The notes: a model not told the origin generated them from the sequence alone. Positions 1 to 8,799 are shown, numbered from the stretch's first letter. The stretch: DNA of 48,364 bases from Desulfobaccales bacterium (GCA_037481655.1 JBBFLF010000001.1:1-48364), one strand, 5' to 3'. Numbers and translations are program-made.

Positions 1-94
1 CCCTCAGACTCCCCTCCCAACCCCCCATATGGGATTGGGGTGGGGGCTTGGGGGAGGGGGTAAGGGGCCACTGCCCCTTAGCCCCCTCTCCCAC
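1..94. repeat. Dispersed G/C-rich hairpin element, copy 1 (cut by window edge)
   Basis: This is the first of at least ten related intergenic elements. It has a central CCCATATGGG-type motif near 26-33. A long hairpin follows: 50-68 pairs with 73-92 around the loop CACT, with one bulged G. It lies just beyond the stop codon of yjbQ, so it could also act as a transcription terminator. Confidence 0.8.
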
Positions 95-96
95 TC

Positions 97-516
<420 letters not shown>

Positions 517-544
517 CGCCACCTCTTGCATGTATGGAATTGTT

Positions 545-704
545 GAGGGGAGGGCCGGGGGAGCCTGGCTCCCCCGCCCTCCCCTCAAACACCCCTCCCC
601 ACCCATCCCTATATGGGGTTGGGGGAGAGGGTTTGGGAGAGGGGGCAGGGGTCCGCGACCCCTGGCCCCCTCTCCCAATAGGCCTTAGCCCCCTCCCCCA
701 CACT
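545..704. repeat. Dispersed G/C-rich hairpin element, copy 2
   Basis: This is a complete element with two strong hairpins. The left one pairs 545-554 with 577-586, with a second inner stem. The right one runs about 633-676 and reads gggagagggggcagggg against its complement. The centre is CCCTATATGGGG near 608-619. A third fragment (679-704) encodes the last residues of RmlD, so the element touches a coding end. Confidence 0.85.
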
Positions 705-1572
705 CCTTCATCAATTCCGCCCCGGAGAGGCGCACGAATTCCTCCAGGTCTTCCCGCCAGGGCCGCATGAGGTTCAGGCCCAGCTCCCTCAGGCGGCGGT
801 TGTCCAGGATGGAGTTGCTTGGCCGCTTTGCCGGGGTGGGGTATTCGCCGGTGGGGATGGGGACCAGGCGCACCGGCAGGTCCAGAAGCTCAAAGAAAGT
901 TTTGGCCAGCTCATACCAGGTGCAGTGCCCCTCGGCGCTGGCGTGGAAGAGGCCCCGGGCGTCGGCCTCGACGAGCGCCTTGAGCTGCTCCGCCAGGGTT
1001 CTCGCCCAGGTGGGGGAGCCGTGCTGGTCGTCCACCACCCTGAGTGTGCGCCCGGGGTCGGCCAGAGCCAGGCGCAGCATGGTCTTGAGGAAATTGGGGC
1101 CGCCCAGCCCGTAAAGCCAGGCGGTGCGCACAATGACCGCCTCTCCCCTCAACACGCCCCGCACCGCCTCTTCGCCTAACAGCTTGCTGCGGCCGTAGAC
1201 CGAGAGCGGCCCTACCGGGTCCGTCTCCCGGTAGGGCAGGGGCACCGGCCGGTCCCCGGGAAAGACGTAATCAGTGGAGATGTGGAGCAGGCGCACGCCG
1301 TGGCGGGCCGCGGCCCGGGCCAACACCTCGGGGCCGGTGGCGTTCACCCGGAAGGCCAGCTCCGGCTCGCTTTCGCAGGCATCCACCCGGGTGAAGGCCG
1401 CAGCGTTCACCAGCCACTGGGGCCGGTAACGGGCCAGGGCCGCCTCCACCTGCGCCGGGTCGGCGATGTCCAGCTCCTCCCGGCCCAAAGCCGCCACCTC
1501 ATGGGCCGACGACAGGACCTGGACGAGCTCCCGCCCCAACAACCCCTTGGCTCCAGTGATGAGAATCCGCAT
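685..1572 (-). CDS. rmlD: dTDP-4-dehydrorhamnose reductase
   Basis: RmlD reduces dTDP-4-dehydro-L-rhamnose to dTDP-L-rhamnose with NAD(P)H, the last step of rhamnose donor synthesis for surface polysaccharides. The 295-residue protein starts MRILITGAKGLLGREL, which is the Rossmann glycine motif. It carries STDYVFPGD and the YxxxK catalytic pair in VYGRSKLLGEE. I chose the ATG at 1570-1572 rather than the one four codons upstream because the protein then begins at the Rossmann strand. RmlC lies upstream on the same strand with a hairpin repeat between them. The C-terminus ends in ECGGGG, encoded by repeat-type sequence, which suggests the repeat altered or replaced the original end. rmlA and rmlB are not in the window. 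Confidence 0.93.
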   Translation of the reverse strand: MRILITGAKGLLGRELVQVLSSAHEVAALGREELDIADPAQVEAALARYRPQWLVNAAAFTRVDACESEPELAFRVNATGPEVLARAAARHGVRLLHISTDYVFPGDRPVPLPYRETDPVGPLSVYGRSKLLGEEAVRGVLRGEAVIVRTAWLYGLGGPNFLKTMLRLALADPGRTLRVVDDQHGSPTWARTLAEQLKALVEADARGLFHASAEGHCTWYELAKTFFELLDLPVRLVPIPTGEYPTPAKRPSNSILDNRRLRELGLNLMRPWREDLEEFVRLSGAELMKECGGGG

Positions 1573-1595
1573 ACGTGATCGCATCCTGATTTTCC

Positions 1596-1780
1596 GGGGG
1601 AGGGGGCTAAGGGTCGCCGACCCTTACCCCCTCCCCCAAGCCCCCACCCCCAATCCCTTATGGCGTGGGGATGTTCAGGCCATCGAGGCCTTGGCCTCGA
1701 TGGCCTAAATCTGTTAAGGGGTTGGGGGAGAGGGTGCGGGAGAGGGGGCAGGGGCCTGTGGTCCCTGGCCCCCTCTCCCG
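1596..1780. repeat. Dispersed G/C-rich hairpin element, copy 3, with embedded palindrome
   Basis: The left hairpin at 1597-1640 is GGGGGAGGGGG with its complement around GGGTCGCCGACCC. The right hairpin is about 1728-1780. The usual short centre is interrupted by an unrelated, near-perfect palindrome at 1677-1706 (14-bp arms, TT between them). The element lies between the rmlC stop and the rmlD start. Confidence 0.85.
1677..1706. repeat. 28-bp palindrome inside copy 3
   Basis: The arms AGGCCATCGAGGCC (1677-1690) and GGCCTCGATGGCCT (1693-1706) are perfect reverse complements separated by TT. No other copy of the surrounding repeat in this window contains it, so it looks like an insertion into the repeat or an independent cruciform or protein-binding site. 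Confidence 0.75.
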
Positions 1781-1787
1781 CAAGGCC

Positions 1788-2348
1788 TCACCTCTCATGA
1801 TACTCGGGCAGGTGCTCCGGGGGAATGTCTTTCAGTCGGGGCAGATCCCGGTCCTTGTCGGAGAGGATGGCCTCCTGAACCGGCCAGGGGATGCCCAGGT
1901 CCGGGTCGTCGAAGCGCACCCCGTATTCGTCCCCGGGGGCCCAGTAGTCGGTGCATTTATATAGAAAAACGGCCCGCTCGCTCAGCACCTGGAAGCCGTG
2001 GGCGAATCCCGGGGGGATGTAGAGCTGGTGGTGGGAGCCCTCCTCCAGGATGATGCTCAGCCACTGGCCGAAGGTGGGGGAGCCCCGGCGGATGTCCAGG
2101 ACCACGTCGAAGACCCGGCCGGCGGCCACCATGACCAGCTTGCCCTGGGGGTGCCGGAGCTGGTAATGCAGGCCCCGCACCACGCCGTGCACCGAGACGG
2201 ACAGATTGTCCTGGACGAAGACCTCCGGAACCCCGGCCTCGGGATAGCGCCGGGCCTGGAAGGTCTCCAGGAAATACCCCCGCCGGTCGGCAAACACCCG
2301 GGGCTCGATGAGCACCACCTCGAGCAGGCTCTGTGGGGTGAACTTCAT
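1788..2348 (-). CDS. rmlC: dTDP-4-dehydrorhamnose 3,5-epimerase
   Basis: RmlC epimerises dTDP-4-dehydro-6-deoxyglucose at C3 and C5, supplying the RmlD substrate. The 186-residue length is typical. Family signatures are visible: FADRRGYFLETF near the N-terminus, the catalytic histidine region SVHGVVRGLHYQ, GKLVMVAAGRVFDVVLDIR of the jelly-roll core, PPGFAHGF, and CTDYWAPGDEYGVRFDDPDLGIPWP near the C-terminus (key residues Y and D). The ATG at 2346-2348 gives the expected MKFTPQSLLEVVLIEP start. The longer frame continues through the leader and across the predicted promoter, so it is not coding. This is the first gene of the rmlC-rmlD row. Confidence 0.95.
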   Translation of the reverse strand: MKFTPQSLLEVVLIEPRVFADRRGYFLETFQARRYPEAGVPEVFVQDNLSVSVHGVVRGLHYQLRHPQGKLVMVAAGRVFDVVLDIRRGSPTFGQWLSIILEEGSHHQLYIPPGFAHGFQVLSERAVFLYKCTDYWAPGDEYGVRFDDPDLGIPWPVQEAILSDKDRDLPRLKDIPPEHLPEYHER

Positions 2349-2433
2349 GGGACCATGTTCGGGAATCGCTAGGGTTTCGCAGGCGGGGCCGGCCGTTACC
2401 CGGCCCGCCCGTACCCCTGTCCACGCTGCGTCT

Positions 2434-2462
2434 CTTATAGCAAAAAGGCTTCGCCCTGACAA
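2434..2462 (-). promoter_or_regulatory. Sigma-70 promoter for rmlC
   Basis: On the minus strand a TTGTCA -35 (2457-2462) and a TATAAG -10 (2434-2439) are separated by exactly 17 bp, with TGC before the -10 (extended -10). The predicted start near 2427 leaves a leader of about 80 nt before rmlC. Confidence 0.7.
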
Positions 2463-2569
2463 CTGGGATGCCAATGTGAGGAGCCAGGAAAACCCCGGGC
2501 AGCCCCCGTGAGGTGAAGGCAGAGGCAGGCCCGTCTCGGGTCTTTTTGGAGGGGAGTCAGGGGGCGGCG

Positions 2570-2707
2570 TTAGCTCCGCAGGCCCAGTATCAGCCGGCAG
2601 ACAAACAGTTCGGCCAGCATGATGAGGACGGTAACGAGAGTGCTGAAGTGGGAATAGGCCGTGTTATAACCCTGGCGCATTAGGTCATCCCAATAGTATA
2701 TGGACAT
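2570..2707 (-). CDS. Small single-span membrane protein (45 residues)
   Basis: Translation gives a 45-residue peptide beginning MSIYYWDDLMRQGYNTAY, followed by a hydrophobic stretch of about 18 residues (roughly 24-42, VTVLIMLAELFVCRLIL). It ends in GLRS and a TAA stop. AAGGTG lies 4 nt before the ATG, a good ribosome-binding site. It sits downstream of the tadG-like gene on the same strand, after a hairpin at 2876-2905, in a 579-bp stretch (2349-2927) that otherwise holds only the rmlC promoter. I do not recognise the family. A membrane peptide beside a pilus locus may be an accessory component, but that is conjecture. Confidence 0.5.
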   Translation of the reverse strand: MSIYYWDDLMRQGYNTAYSHFSTLVTVLIMLAELFVCRLILGLRS

Positions 2708-2875
2708 AAGCACCTTAACGCTTCCTGCGACTATTCTATAGAGCCCAGTAAAAGAGAGCCCAGTAAAGGGAGAAATCAGGGCATGACCCGCAAACTTTTT
2801 TCAGCCCACCTTATTATATCGAGAAGCCCCAAATAAGGCGCGCAAGATAAGATAGCCAAGGGGAAGTCAACGCGC

Positions 2876-2905
2876 GGAGTCCGGCGTGAGCGGTAGCCGG
2901 ACTCC
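2876..2905 (-). terminator. Hairpin after the tadG-like gene
   Basis: GGAGTCCGGC (2876-2885) and GCCGGACTCC (2896-2905) form a perfect 10-bp stem with a 10-nt loop, starting 23 nt beyond the tadG-like stop. There is no clear T-run, so it may be a transcript-end stabiliser rather than a classical intrinsic terminator. Confidence 0.5.
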
Positions 2906-2927
2906 GGAAGAGGAAGCAAATTACAGG

Positions 2928-4103
2928 CTATTGAACCAGCTTAGGTTCCGTGGAGAGAACGCCGTAATACCTGCCTCCCCCGTAGGTGCCGCCGGCTGCC
3001 GAGGGGGTTCCCACAATCCTGATTTTGATGGCACATTTTGGTTCCTCTTCTATGGTGGATGGATCGTCTTCTGCTGATTCCCCTCTTACCTCAAGAAGTT
3101 CTGCTAACACTGCGCCCCAAACACTTGTCTGATTTAACTTATCTGTGGGAACAACAGGGAAAAGATATTGTTTAATTGTTACTGGCCGGTAAACATCGGT
3201 TTTCTTACCAGTTTCGACAAGTCCAAACCGGTCCCATTCTTTTCCGTATTGTTCATACAATGCTTTGATAGCTGCACAATCAGTGCCATTTTTTAGACCG
3301 ATTTCAGTACCCCGAACTTCTGGGGTTTTAACGGGCCTGCTGTTTTTATCACCTAAATATTTTCTGGGCCAATCCCCCACATTTTTATCCGGTTTAAGAT
3401 TAGTCCATCCACCTTTATCCTCTGGGTCGACATTCAAATCGACATATACGGGTTTGTTTAGATTGTCCAAAACGAATTTTTCCCGGAGGGCCATGGGAAA
3501 TTCTCCATAACCTTCGGGAAAGCCCCCCACTGGGGACAAAGCTGCGATGGCTAAGGCGTTGGCCGGCATTGAATTGATGCTGACGGGGGGGATCTTTCCA
3601 ACTGTCATGGGAACCGGCCCCTGGTTGAGGTTGCCTTCTCGGCGAGTGATTAGTCCGACCCCCGGACCTACATCTTTCCCAAAGAGGTCCTCCGCATTCC
3701 AAACAAAATTCCTTGGATCATCCCAAACCTGACCTTGATACCAAGTACTCGTCGAAAAATCCCAGATGCCTACCAGTACATCATTTCCAGGTAGATCAGT
3801 CAACTGCTGGAAGGAACTAATGTTCCGGGTAATGGTGTCTATGGCCTGGGCTTCGGCACGGAAGGGGTCTGGCGGGATTTCCGCCGAGTGGAAGGGGATC
3901 TGGTCCGGGAGGAAAGCCCTGGCCCCCCTCAGGGCGCAGGCATCTGCAGCCTTTTGGAGTTCGCTCCTCACATTGTGCATGTGCCCCAGGTCCAGGACCA
4001 GGGCCAGGATGCCGACTATAATCCCGAACACCAGGAGGATGGCGAAAAGAGGCGCCACCACTCCCTCCTGCTGTTGCCAGAATTGCTTGACTTTTGCCTT
4101 CAT
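2928..4103 (-). CDS. TadG-like pilus assembly protein (TadE/G N-terminus)
   Basis: The N-terminus (residues about 5-60) is the TadE/TadG-type membrane anchor: EGVVAPLFAILLVFG, a hydrophobic span, then LVLDLGHMHNVRSELQKAADACALRGAR, as in Flp pilus TadG and DUF2134 proteins. The remaining 330 residues are predicted extracytoplasmic and I do not recognise them. The ATG at 4101-4103 follows GAGGAGGCGG, and the longer frame overlaps tadC. At 391 residues it is shorter than TadG proteins that carry a von Willebrand A domain, and no MIDAS motif is visible. The C-terminal two thirds use many A/T-ending codons, unlike the GC-ending codons of tadA-C, which suggests an exchanged surface domain. It is the last clear tad gene of this transcript. 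Confidence 0.8.
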   Translation of the reverse strand: MKAKVKQFWQQQEGVVAPLFAILLVFGIIVGILALVLDLGHMHNVRSELQKAADACALRGARAFLPDQIPFHSAEIPPDPFRAEAQAIDTITRNISSFQQLTDLPGNDVLVGIWDFSTSTWYQGQVWDDPRNFVWNAEDLFGKDVGPGVGLITRREGNLNQGPVPMTVGKIPPVSINSMPANALAIAALSPVGGFPEGYGEFPMALREKFVLDNLNKPVYVDLNVDPEDKGGWTNLKPDKNVGDWPRKYLGDKNSRPVKTPEVRGTEIGLKNGTDCAAIKALYEQYGKEWDRFGLVETGKKTDVYRPVTIKQYLFPVVPTDKLNQTSVWGAVLAELLEVRGESAEDDPSTIEEEPKCAIKIRIVGTPSAAGGTYGGGRYYGVLSTEPKLVQ

Positions 4104-4155
4104 GACCGCCTCCTCATCCGGATGCACTGGTCTTGTAGTGAATGTGAGACTACAA

Positions 4156-5112
4156 TCACATGCCTCCCGCCGACCCACGGGCAATGGGCAAAAAAATCCT
4201 GATAATGTGCAACACCCCTGGCCCCACAGTGACGATGAACATCACCGGCAGCATGCAAAACACCAGGGGGAAAATGAGTTTTAGGGGTAACTTGGCCGCC
4301 TTTTCCTCAGCCTTGAGCATGCGCTGGGTGCGGGTGAAATCTCCGTGGTTGCGCAACGCCTGGGCAATGCTGGCCCCCAGCTTCTCCGACTGAATCATCA
4401 GACCTACCATGGAGCGGATGCTCTGCACCCCAGTTCGCTGCCCCAGATGCTCAAAGGCCTCATCCCAGGGGATGCCGGCCCTGAGTTCCGCTGCGGTGAT
4501 CTGCAGCTCCTGCCAGAATTCCGGATAGACCTCCCGGATCTCCTCCGCCACCTTGTTCATAGCGGCGTTCAGGGCCAGCCCGGCCTCCATGCAGATGACA
4601 AAGAGGTCCAGCACATCCGGCAGGGCCCGGTCCAGGGCGTTCTGCCGGGTGCGCACCCGGACGGACAAAAGATAATTGGGCAGAAGAAAGCCCACACCCG
4701 CCAGGGCAAAGGCCATAAGCAGGGCGGGCAGGGTGAGCCGGCCCTGGATGACCAGTATTATCAGCACCGGCAAGGGCAGAAGCAAGGCCAATACGGCCTT
4801 GAGGCCATAGAAGACCGCTACAGCCTGAGGGTGGCGATAACCGGCCTGAATGAGCTGCTGCCTGATCTCCGACAGCTTGGAGAGATCCTTCAAGGCCCAG
4901 CTTCCGGAAGAGGCCAAAAAGTCCATGACCTTCTGCTGCATCGGGCTCACGGCGGCGGCCGGTTGTTTGAGCACTGTCCCGGCGCCTTCTGTGGCTGCCG
5001 CCAGATCGAAGCGGCTGCGGATGCGCTCCCGCTTAGCCCACAAGGTGAGAACCCCGTAAGTGGCCAGAAAAGTGGCGGCAAAGGCCAGGACCCAGATGAG
5101 GAACAGTTCCAC
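4156..5112 (-). CDS. tadC: Tad pilus inner-membrane platform protein TadC
   Basis: This 318-residue protein is a type II secretion F-domain protein of the TadC kind. It has N-terminal membrane spans (residues about 3-25), two mid spans (about 105-150), the cytoplasmic F domain with FVICMEAGLALNAAMNKVAEE and GLMIQSEKLGASIAQALRNHG, and a C-terminal span ending near the stop. With TadB it should form the membrane platform on which the TadA ATPase works. Start codons fit closely: tadB ends 13 nt upstream. Family assignment is firm from the paired TadB/TadC arrangement next to TadA. Confidence 0.92.
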   Translation of the reverse strand: MELFLIWVLAFAATFLATYGVLTLWAKRERIRSRFDLAAATEGAGTVLKQPAAAVSPMQQKVMDFLASSGSWALKDLSKLSEIRQQLIQAGYRHPQAVAVFYGLKAVLALLLPLPVLIILVIQGRLTLPALLMAFALAGVGFLLPNYLLSVRVRTRQNALDRALPDVLDLFVICMEAGLALNAAMNKVAEEIREVYPEFWQELQITAAELRAGIPWDEAFEHLGQRTGVQSIRSMVGLMIQSEKLGASIAQALRNHGDFTRTQRMLKAEEKAAKLPLKLIFPLVFCMLPVMFIVTVGPGVLHIIRIFLPIARGSAGGM

Positions 5113-5125
5113 GATCGTCCTCAGA

Positions 5126-6118
5126 TTACGCTTCCACCGCCTTCACCAAGCGGCGCATAATGATGGAACCGGTGATGAGGAGTATAAAGGCCATTCCCAG
5201 CATCACCCGGCCCACAGGTTCATAGAAAAGGGCCATTTCATACTCATATTTAATCAAAGTCATGATAATAAAGACAATAATGGGGAGGACCGTAAGCACC
5301 ACTGCGGAAAGGCGCCCTTCCGCCGTCAGGGAGCGCACCTTCACCTTGAAATTCAGCCGGGCCCGGATGAGCTGGGCGATCTTTTCCACGATCTCCACCA
5401 GGTTGCCGCCGGTATCTGTCTGGATAAGCACGGCGGTGACAAAATATTTCAGGTCCCGGCTGTCCACCCGCTCCAGCATGTTGTTCAGGGCTTCCGTCAT
5501 GCTGAGGCCGAAGCGCTGCTCCTCATAGGCGATGCGGAATTCGGTGCCCAGAGGATGGTCCAGCTCCTGGCCCAGAAGCTCCGCCGCCGAGGGCAGGGTA
5601 TGACCGGCCTTGAGCGACCGGGCCAGCATTTCCATGGCATCGGGGAGCTGGGCCTCCACCTTCTGGGCTTTAAGGGCCTTTTTCTGTTTCAGCCACAGGA
5701 AAGGCAAAAAGGCCAAAGGGGCCGCCAGGAGTAGTCCGAAGAGGAAGCTTTTTAAAAACACCAGCCCCAGCATGACGCCTGTGCCGGCCAGGATGGCCAC
5801 CAGCCCCAGGAACTCCCCTGGGCTGCGGTATACATCTGCCTGGAGCATCTCCTTCTGGAGCCGCCGAAGCCGGTCTTTGCCCAGAAGAAGTCTGACCAGG
5901 TTCAGCCCCGGGCTGGTCTGGTCCTCCAACCGGGCCTTGACGATCTGCACCCGGCGCAGGTAGGCCTGGCTGGTTTCCGTCAAGCGCTGGGCCACCCTGC
6001 GCCGCTGGCGCATGGGTTCCCATACCATGGTATAGACGGCCGAGAGCAGGAAAAGCACTGCCACAAACAGGGCAGCCAGTCCCAGCGCGTACCAGAGATC
6101 CCGGGCGGTGATAGGCAT
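5126..6118 (-). CDS. tadB: Tad pilus inner-membrane platform protein TadB
   Basis: This 330-residue F-domain protein has an N-terminal span (ALGLAALFVAVLFLLSAVY), paired spans around residues 100-140 and C-terminal spans after about 275. The cytoplasmic F domain carries LPDAMEMLARSLKAGHTLPSA and ALNNMLERVDSRDLKYFVTAV. The start at 6116-6118 lies 7 nt after the tadA stop, and its ribosome-binding site AAGGAGG is inside the last codons of tadA, so the two are translationally coupled. The longer upstream frame is the shadow of tadA. It partners TadC in the pilus assembly platform. Confidence 0.92.
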   Translation of the reverse strand: MPITARDLWYALGLAALFVAVLFLLSAVYTMVWEPMRQRRRVAQRLTETSQAYLRRVQIVKARLEDQTSPGLNLVRLLLGKDRLRRLQKEMLQADVYRSPGEFLGLVAILAGTGVMLGLVFLKSFLFGLLLAAPLAFLPFLWLKQKKALKAQKVEAQLPDAMEMLARSLKAGHTLPSAAELLGQELDHPLGTEFRIAYEEQRFGLSMTEALNNMLERVDSRDLKYFVTAVLIQTDTGGNLVEIVEKIAQLIRARLNFKVKVRSLTAEGRLSAVVLTVLPIIVFIIMTLIKYEYEMALFYEPVGRVMLGMAFILLITGSIIMRRLVKAVEA

Positions 6119-6125
6119 AACCTGG

Positions 6126-7535
6126 TTATCTCGCCTCCTTGAGGATTCGGGATATCCCCCGGGTGCGGCCGGTTTGGGGCGGCAGGAAGATCTCATCCCG
6201 CAGGGGGAAGCCGAAGAGGCGGCAGCGGTCCGCAAAGCGGGGCCGGATGCCCGTGGCCACATACTGGCCCAGGACCGCGCCGTCCTCCGCCACCCCGTGG
6301 CGGTCGAAGACAAAGATGTCCTGCAGGCTGATGACGTCCCCTTCCATGCCGGTGATCTCGGAGAGGGACACTATCCGGCGCACCCCGTCGCTGTGCCGGG
6401 CCAGATGGATGATGACATCCAGGCTGGAGCTGATGAGGTTGCGCAGGGCCTTCTGGGGGATCTGATAGCCCGCCAGGTTCACCATGGTCTCCAGCCTGAG
6501 GAGCGCATCCCGGGGGCTGTTGGCGTGGATGGTGGTCATGGAGCCCTCATGGCCGGTGTTCATGGCCTGGAACATGTCCATGACCTCCGGCCCCCGCACC
6601 TCGCCCACGATGATGCGGTCCGGCCGCATGCGCAAGGCGTTCCGCACCAGGTCCCGCTGGGTCACCTCGCCCTTGCCTTCGATGTTGGGGGGCCGGGTCT
6701 CCAGGCGGCAGACGTTGCGCTTCTGGATCTGCAGCTCCGCCGCGTCCTCCACCGTGATGATGCGCTCGCCGTCGGGGATGAAGGCGGACATGATGTTGAG
6801 GAGCGTGGTCTTGCCGGTGCCGGTGCCGCCGGAGATGAGGATGTTGAGCTTCGCCTTGACGATCTTCTCCATCACCTCCGCCATCTCGGGGCTGAGGCTC
6901 CCCCGGTGGAGGATCTCCTCCATGGTGGGGCGCATCACCATGAAACGCCGGATGGACAGGAGCGGCCCGTCCAGGGCCAGGGGCGGAATCACCGCATTCA
7001 CCCGGGAGCCGTCCGGCAGGCGGGCGTCCACCATGGGCGAGGACTCATCGATGCGCCGGCCGATATTGCTGACGATCTTGTTGATGATGCGCATCAGATG
7101 GGCATTGTCCCGGAACTTGACGTCGGTGAGCTCCAGCTTGCCGAAGCGCTCGATGTAGACCTCGTTGTAACGGTTCACCATGATGTCGGAGATGGTGTGG
7201 TCCCGCATCAGAGGCTCCAGCGGCCCCAGCCCCAGGATCTCGAACTCCAGCTCCTGGGCCAGCCGACTGCGCTCTTCGGCGGTGAGGGGGAAAGGGTCCT
7301 CCGCCAAGAGCTGCAGGACCGCCCGGCGGATCTCCGCCGCCACCAGGGATTCCTCCATGGTCTCCAGGGTGCCGATGTCCAGGCGCTCCACCAGGGTGCG
7401 GTGCAGCCGCCGCTTGATGTCATTGAGGTGCTTTTCCCGGGTGCCGTCGCTGCGGCTCGCCAGGGCTTCCCCCGTCAGGGGTTCTCCCGTCACCGGCGTC
7501 TTGCGCTCCTGTTTCTCCGTGGGCAGCCAACCCAT
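6126..7535 (-). CDS. tadA: Tad pilus assembly ATPase TadA/CpaF
   Basis: This is a hexameric secretion ATPase of the VirB11/CpaF type that powers Flp pilus assembly at the inner membrane. The 469-residue protein has an N-terminal helical domain (to about residue 100), the CpaF-specific block with LGLGPLEPLM and DARLPDGSRVNAVIPPLAL, the Walker A SGGTGTGKTT (about 235-244), an Asp-rich box DAAELQIQ, a Walker B-like RPDRIIVGEVRG, and a His-box region GHEGSMTTIHANSP. The ATG at 7533-7535 has AGAGGAG 5 nt upstream; a GTG two codons earlier is possible but too close to that site. cpaE precedes it by 15 bp. Confidence 0.96.
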   Translation of the reverse strand: MGWLPTEKQERKTPVTGEPLTGEALASRSDGTREKHLNDIKRRLHRTLVERLDIGTLETMEESLVAAEIRRAVLQLLAEDPFPLTAEERSRLAQELEFEILGLGPLEPLMRDHTISDIMVNRYNEVYIERFGKLELTDVKFRDNAHLMRIINKIVSNIGRRIDESSPMVDARLPDGSRVNAVIPPLALDGPLLSIRRFMVMRPTMEEILHRGSLSPEMAEVMEKIVKAKLNILISGGTGTGKTTLLNIMSAFIPDGERIITVEDAAELQIQKRNVCRLETRPPNIEGKGEVTQRDLVRNALRMRPDRIIVGEVRGPEVMDMFQAMNTGHEGSMTTIHANSPRDALLRLETMVNLAGYQIPQKALRNLISSSLDVIIHLARHSDGVRRIVSLSEITGMEGDVISLQDIFVFDRHGVAEDGAVLGQYVATGIRPRFADRCRLFGFPLRDEIFLPPQTGRTRGISRILKEAR

Positions 7536-7550
7536 GACCACTCCTCTGTC

Positions 7551-8744
7551 TTATGAGCCAAAGAGTCGTTTGAAAAGCCCGCCCTTGGAGGGCTGGGTCT
7601 CCGGAGGCCGCACGACCTCCTCCAGTTTTTCGGCCAGCTCCTTCAGGCGCCGCCACAGCCGGGAACGCCGGGCCACCGTGGCCAGAGGCTCCCCCTGGTT
7701 GATGGCGTCCACCAGGGCGGGAAAATCACTGGGCAGGGTGGCAAACGCCGGCTGGCCGAAGACCTTCTCCAGGTCCTTGAGCCCCAGGGTGTAATCCTTT
7801 TCGTAGCGGTTCACCACCACCCGCACCTTGTCCAGCTCCAGGTCCCAGGCCCGGTACAGGCCCCGGATGCGCCTTAAGTTCTGCAGGTGGGGGACGGTGA
7901 GCTCGGTGAGGAGCAGCACTTGCTCCGCCTCCTGCAGAATCCTCAGGCAGTAACTGTCCAGCCAGGTGCCGGTATCCGCCACCACCCAGGTGTAGAGGCC
8001 CTTCAGAGCCGCCAGCACCTTGGCCAGCTCCCCCGGGGCGGCAAAGACCGGGGTGTCCAGGTCAAAGTCCGGGGTGCTCAGGAGCACGTCCAGCCCGGCA
8101 GGGTGATGCACCACCGTCTTTTCCACAAACAGGGGGTCCAGCTTGTCGGCGGTTTGCGCCAGATCCAGGATGGAATGGGGGCTTTTCAGATCGAGGAACT
8201 GGCCCACCTGGGGGAAGGGCCGGGCCAGGTCCACCAAAAGCACGCTGCCGCTCTGGCGCTCCGCCAGGGCCACCGCCAGGTTGACGGCCACGGTGGTCAC
8301 GCCCACCCCGCCTTTGGCGCCGGTCACCGCCACCAGGTTTCCCCGGGCTCCCGCAGCCCGCTCCTTTTCCCGCTCGGCCAACACCCGGGCCGCCACCTCC
8401 TTGACCTCTTCGGCCTGCAGGGGCAAGGGGAGAAAGCACCCCACCCGAAGTTTCATGATGCGGATGAGGAAGTCGGGATCGCGGCTCTGGGAGCAGACGA
8501 GAAATTCGGCGCGGGGAAAGCGGCTGATGAGCTCCTCCAGCCAGCCGGGCACGCCGGCGTGGCCGTTCAAGTTCACCAGCACCAGGTCTGGGGCCCGTTC
8601 CCGGTGCTGCTCCAGGAAGGTCTGAGGGTCCGTCGCCTCATGAAGGAGCTTCAGCACCGGGACGCGGGGCAGAAGGTCGGCCAGCCCCGGGTCCGGGGAG
8701 TCCGGACTGCTCAGGACCGACACGGTGAGACGGGGCGGGGCCAT
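7551..8744 (-). CDS. cpaE: CpaE/TadZ-like MinD-family ATPase of the Tad locus
   Basis: The N-terminal 125 residues resemble an atypical receiver domain (LVNLNGHAGVPGWLEELI, FLVCSQ). They are followed by a ParA/MinD-type P-loop TGAKGGVGVTT (about 141-151) and a deviant Walker A Lys, as in CpaE/TadZ. The C-terminal part is a typical SIMIBI ATPase core with VVADTGTWLDS. CpaE/TadZ proteins place the Tad machine at the cell pole. At 397 residues the length is normal. It starts a second transcription unit: a hairpin and an extended -10 promoter separate it from cpaB. The ATG at 8742-8744 gives a compact start (MAPPRLTVSVLS). Confidence 0.9.
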   Translation of the reverse strand: MAPPRLTVSVLSSPDSPDPGLADLLPRVPVLKLLHEATDPQTFLEQHRERAPDLVLVNLNGHAGVPGWLEELISRFPRAEFLVCSQSRDPDFLIRIMKLRVGCFLPLPLQAEEVKEVAARVLAEREKERAAGARGNLVAVTGAKGGVGVTTVAVNLAVALAERQSGSVLLVDLARPFPQVGQFLDLKSPHSILDLAQTADKLDPLFVEKTVVHHPAGLDVLLSTPDFDLDTPVFAAPGELAKVLAALKGLYTWVVADTGTWLDSYCLRILQEAEQVLLLTELTVPHLQNLRRIRGLYRAWDLELDKVRVVVNRYEKDYTLGLKDLEKVFGQPAFATLPSDFPALVDAINQGEPLATVARRSRLWRRLKELAEKLEEVVRPPETQPSKGGLFKRLFGS

Positions 8745-8790
8745 GCGGCTATGTCCTCCTGGCTGGGCTGGGTTCCTACTACAAGTAATA

Positions 8791-8799
8791 ATTATACCA
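8791..8799 (-). promoter_or_regulatory. Extended -10 promoter for cpaE
   Basis: On the minus strand TGGTATAAT (8799-8791) is a consensus TATAAT with an extended TGn. No good -35 is visible because a hairpin occupies that region. The predicted start is about 40 nt upstream of cpaE. This would let the ATPase/platform genes be transcribed separately from flp. Confidence 0.55.

Noticed and set aside
6108-7556. Long plus-strand ORF opposite tadA (and similar long ORFs opposite most genes)
   Set aside because: These are shadow frames from high GC3. The opposite strand has complete family motifs.
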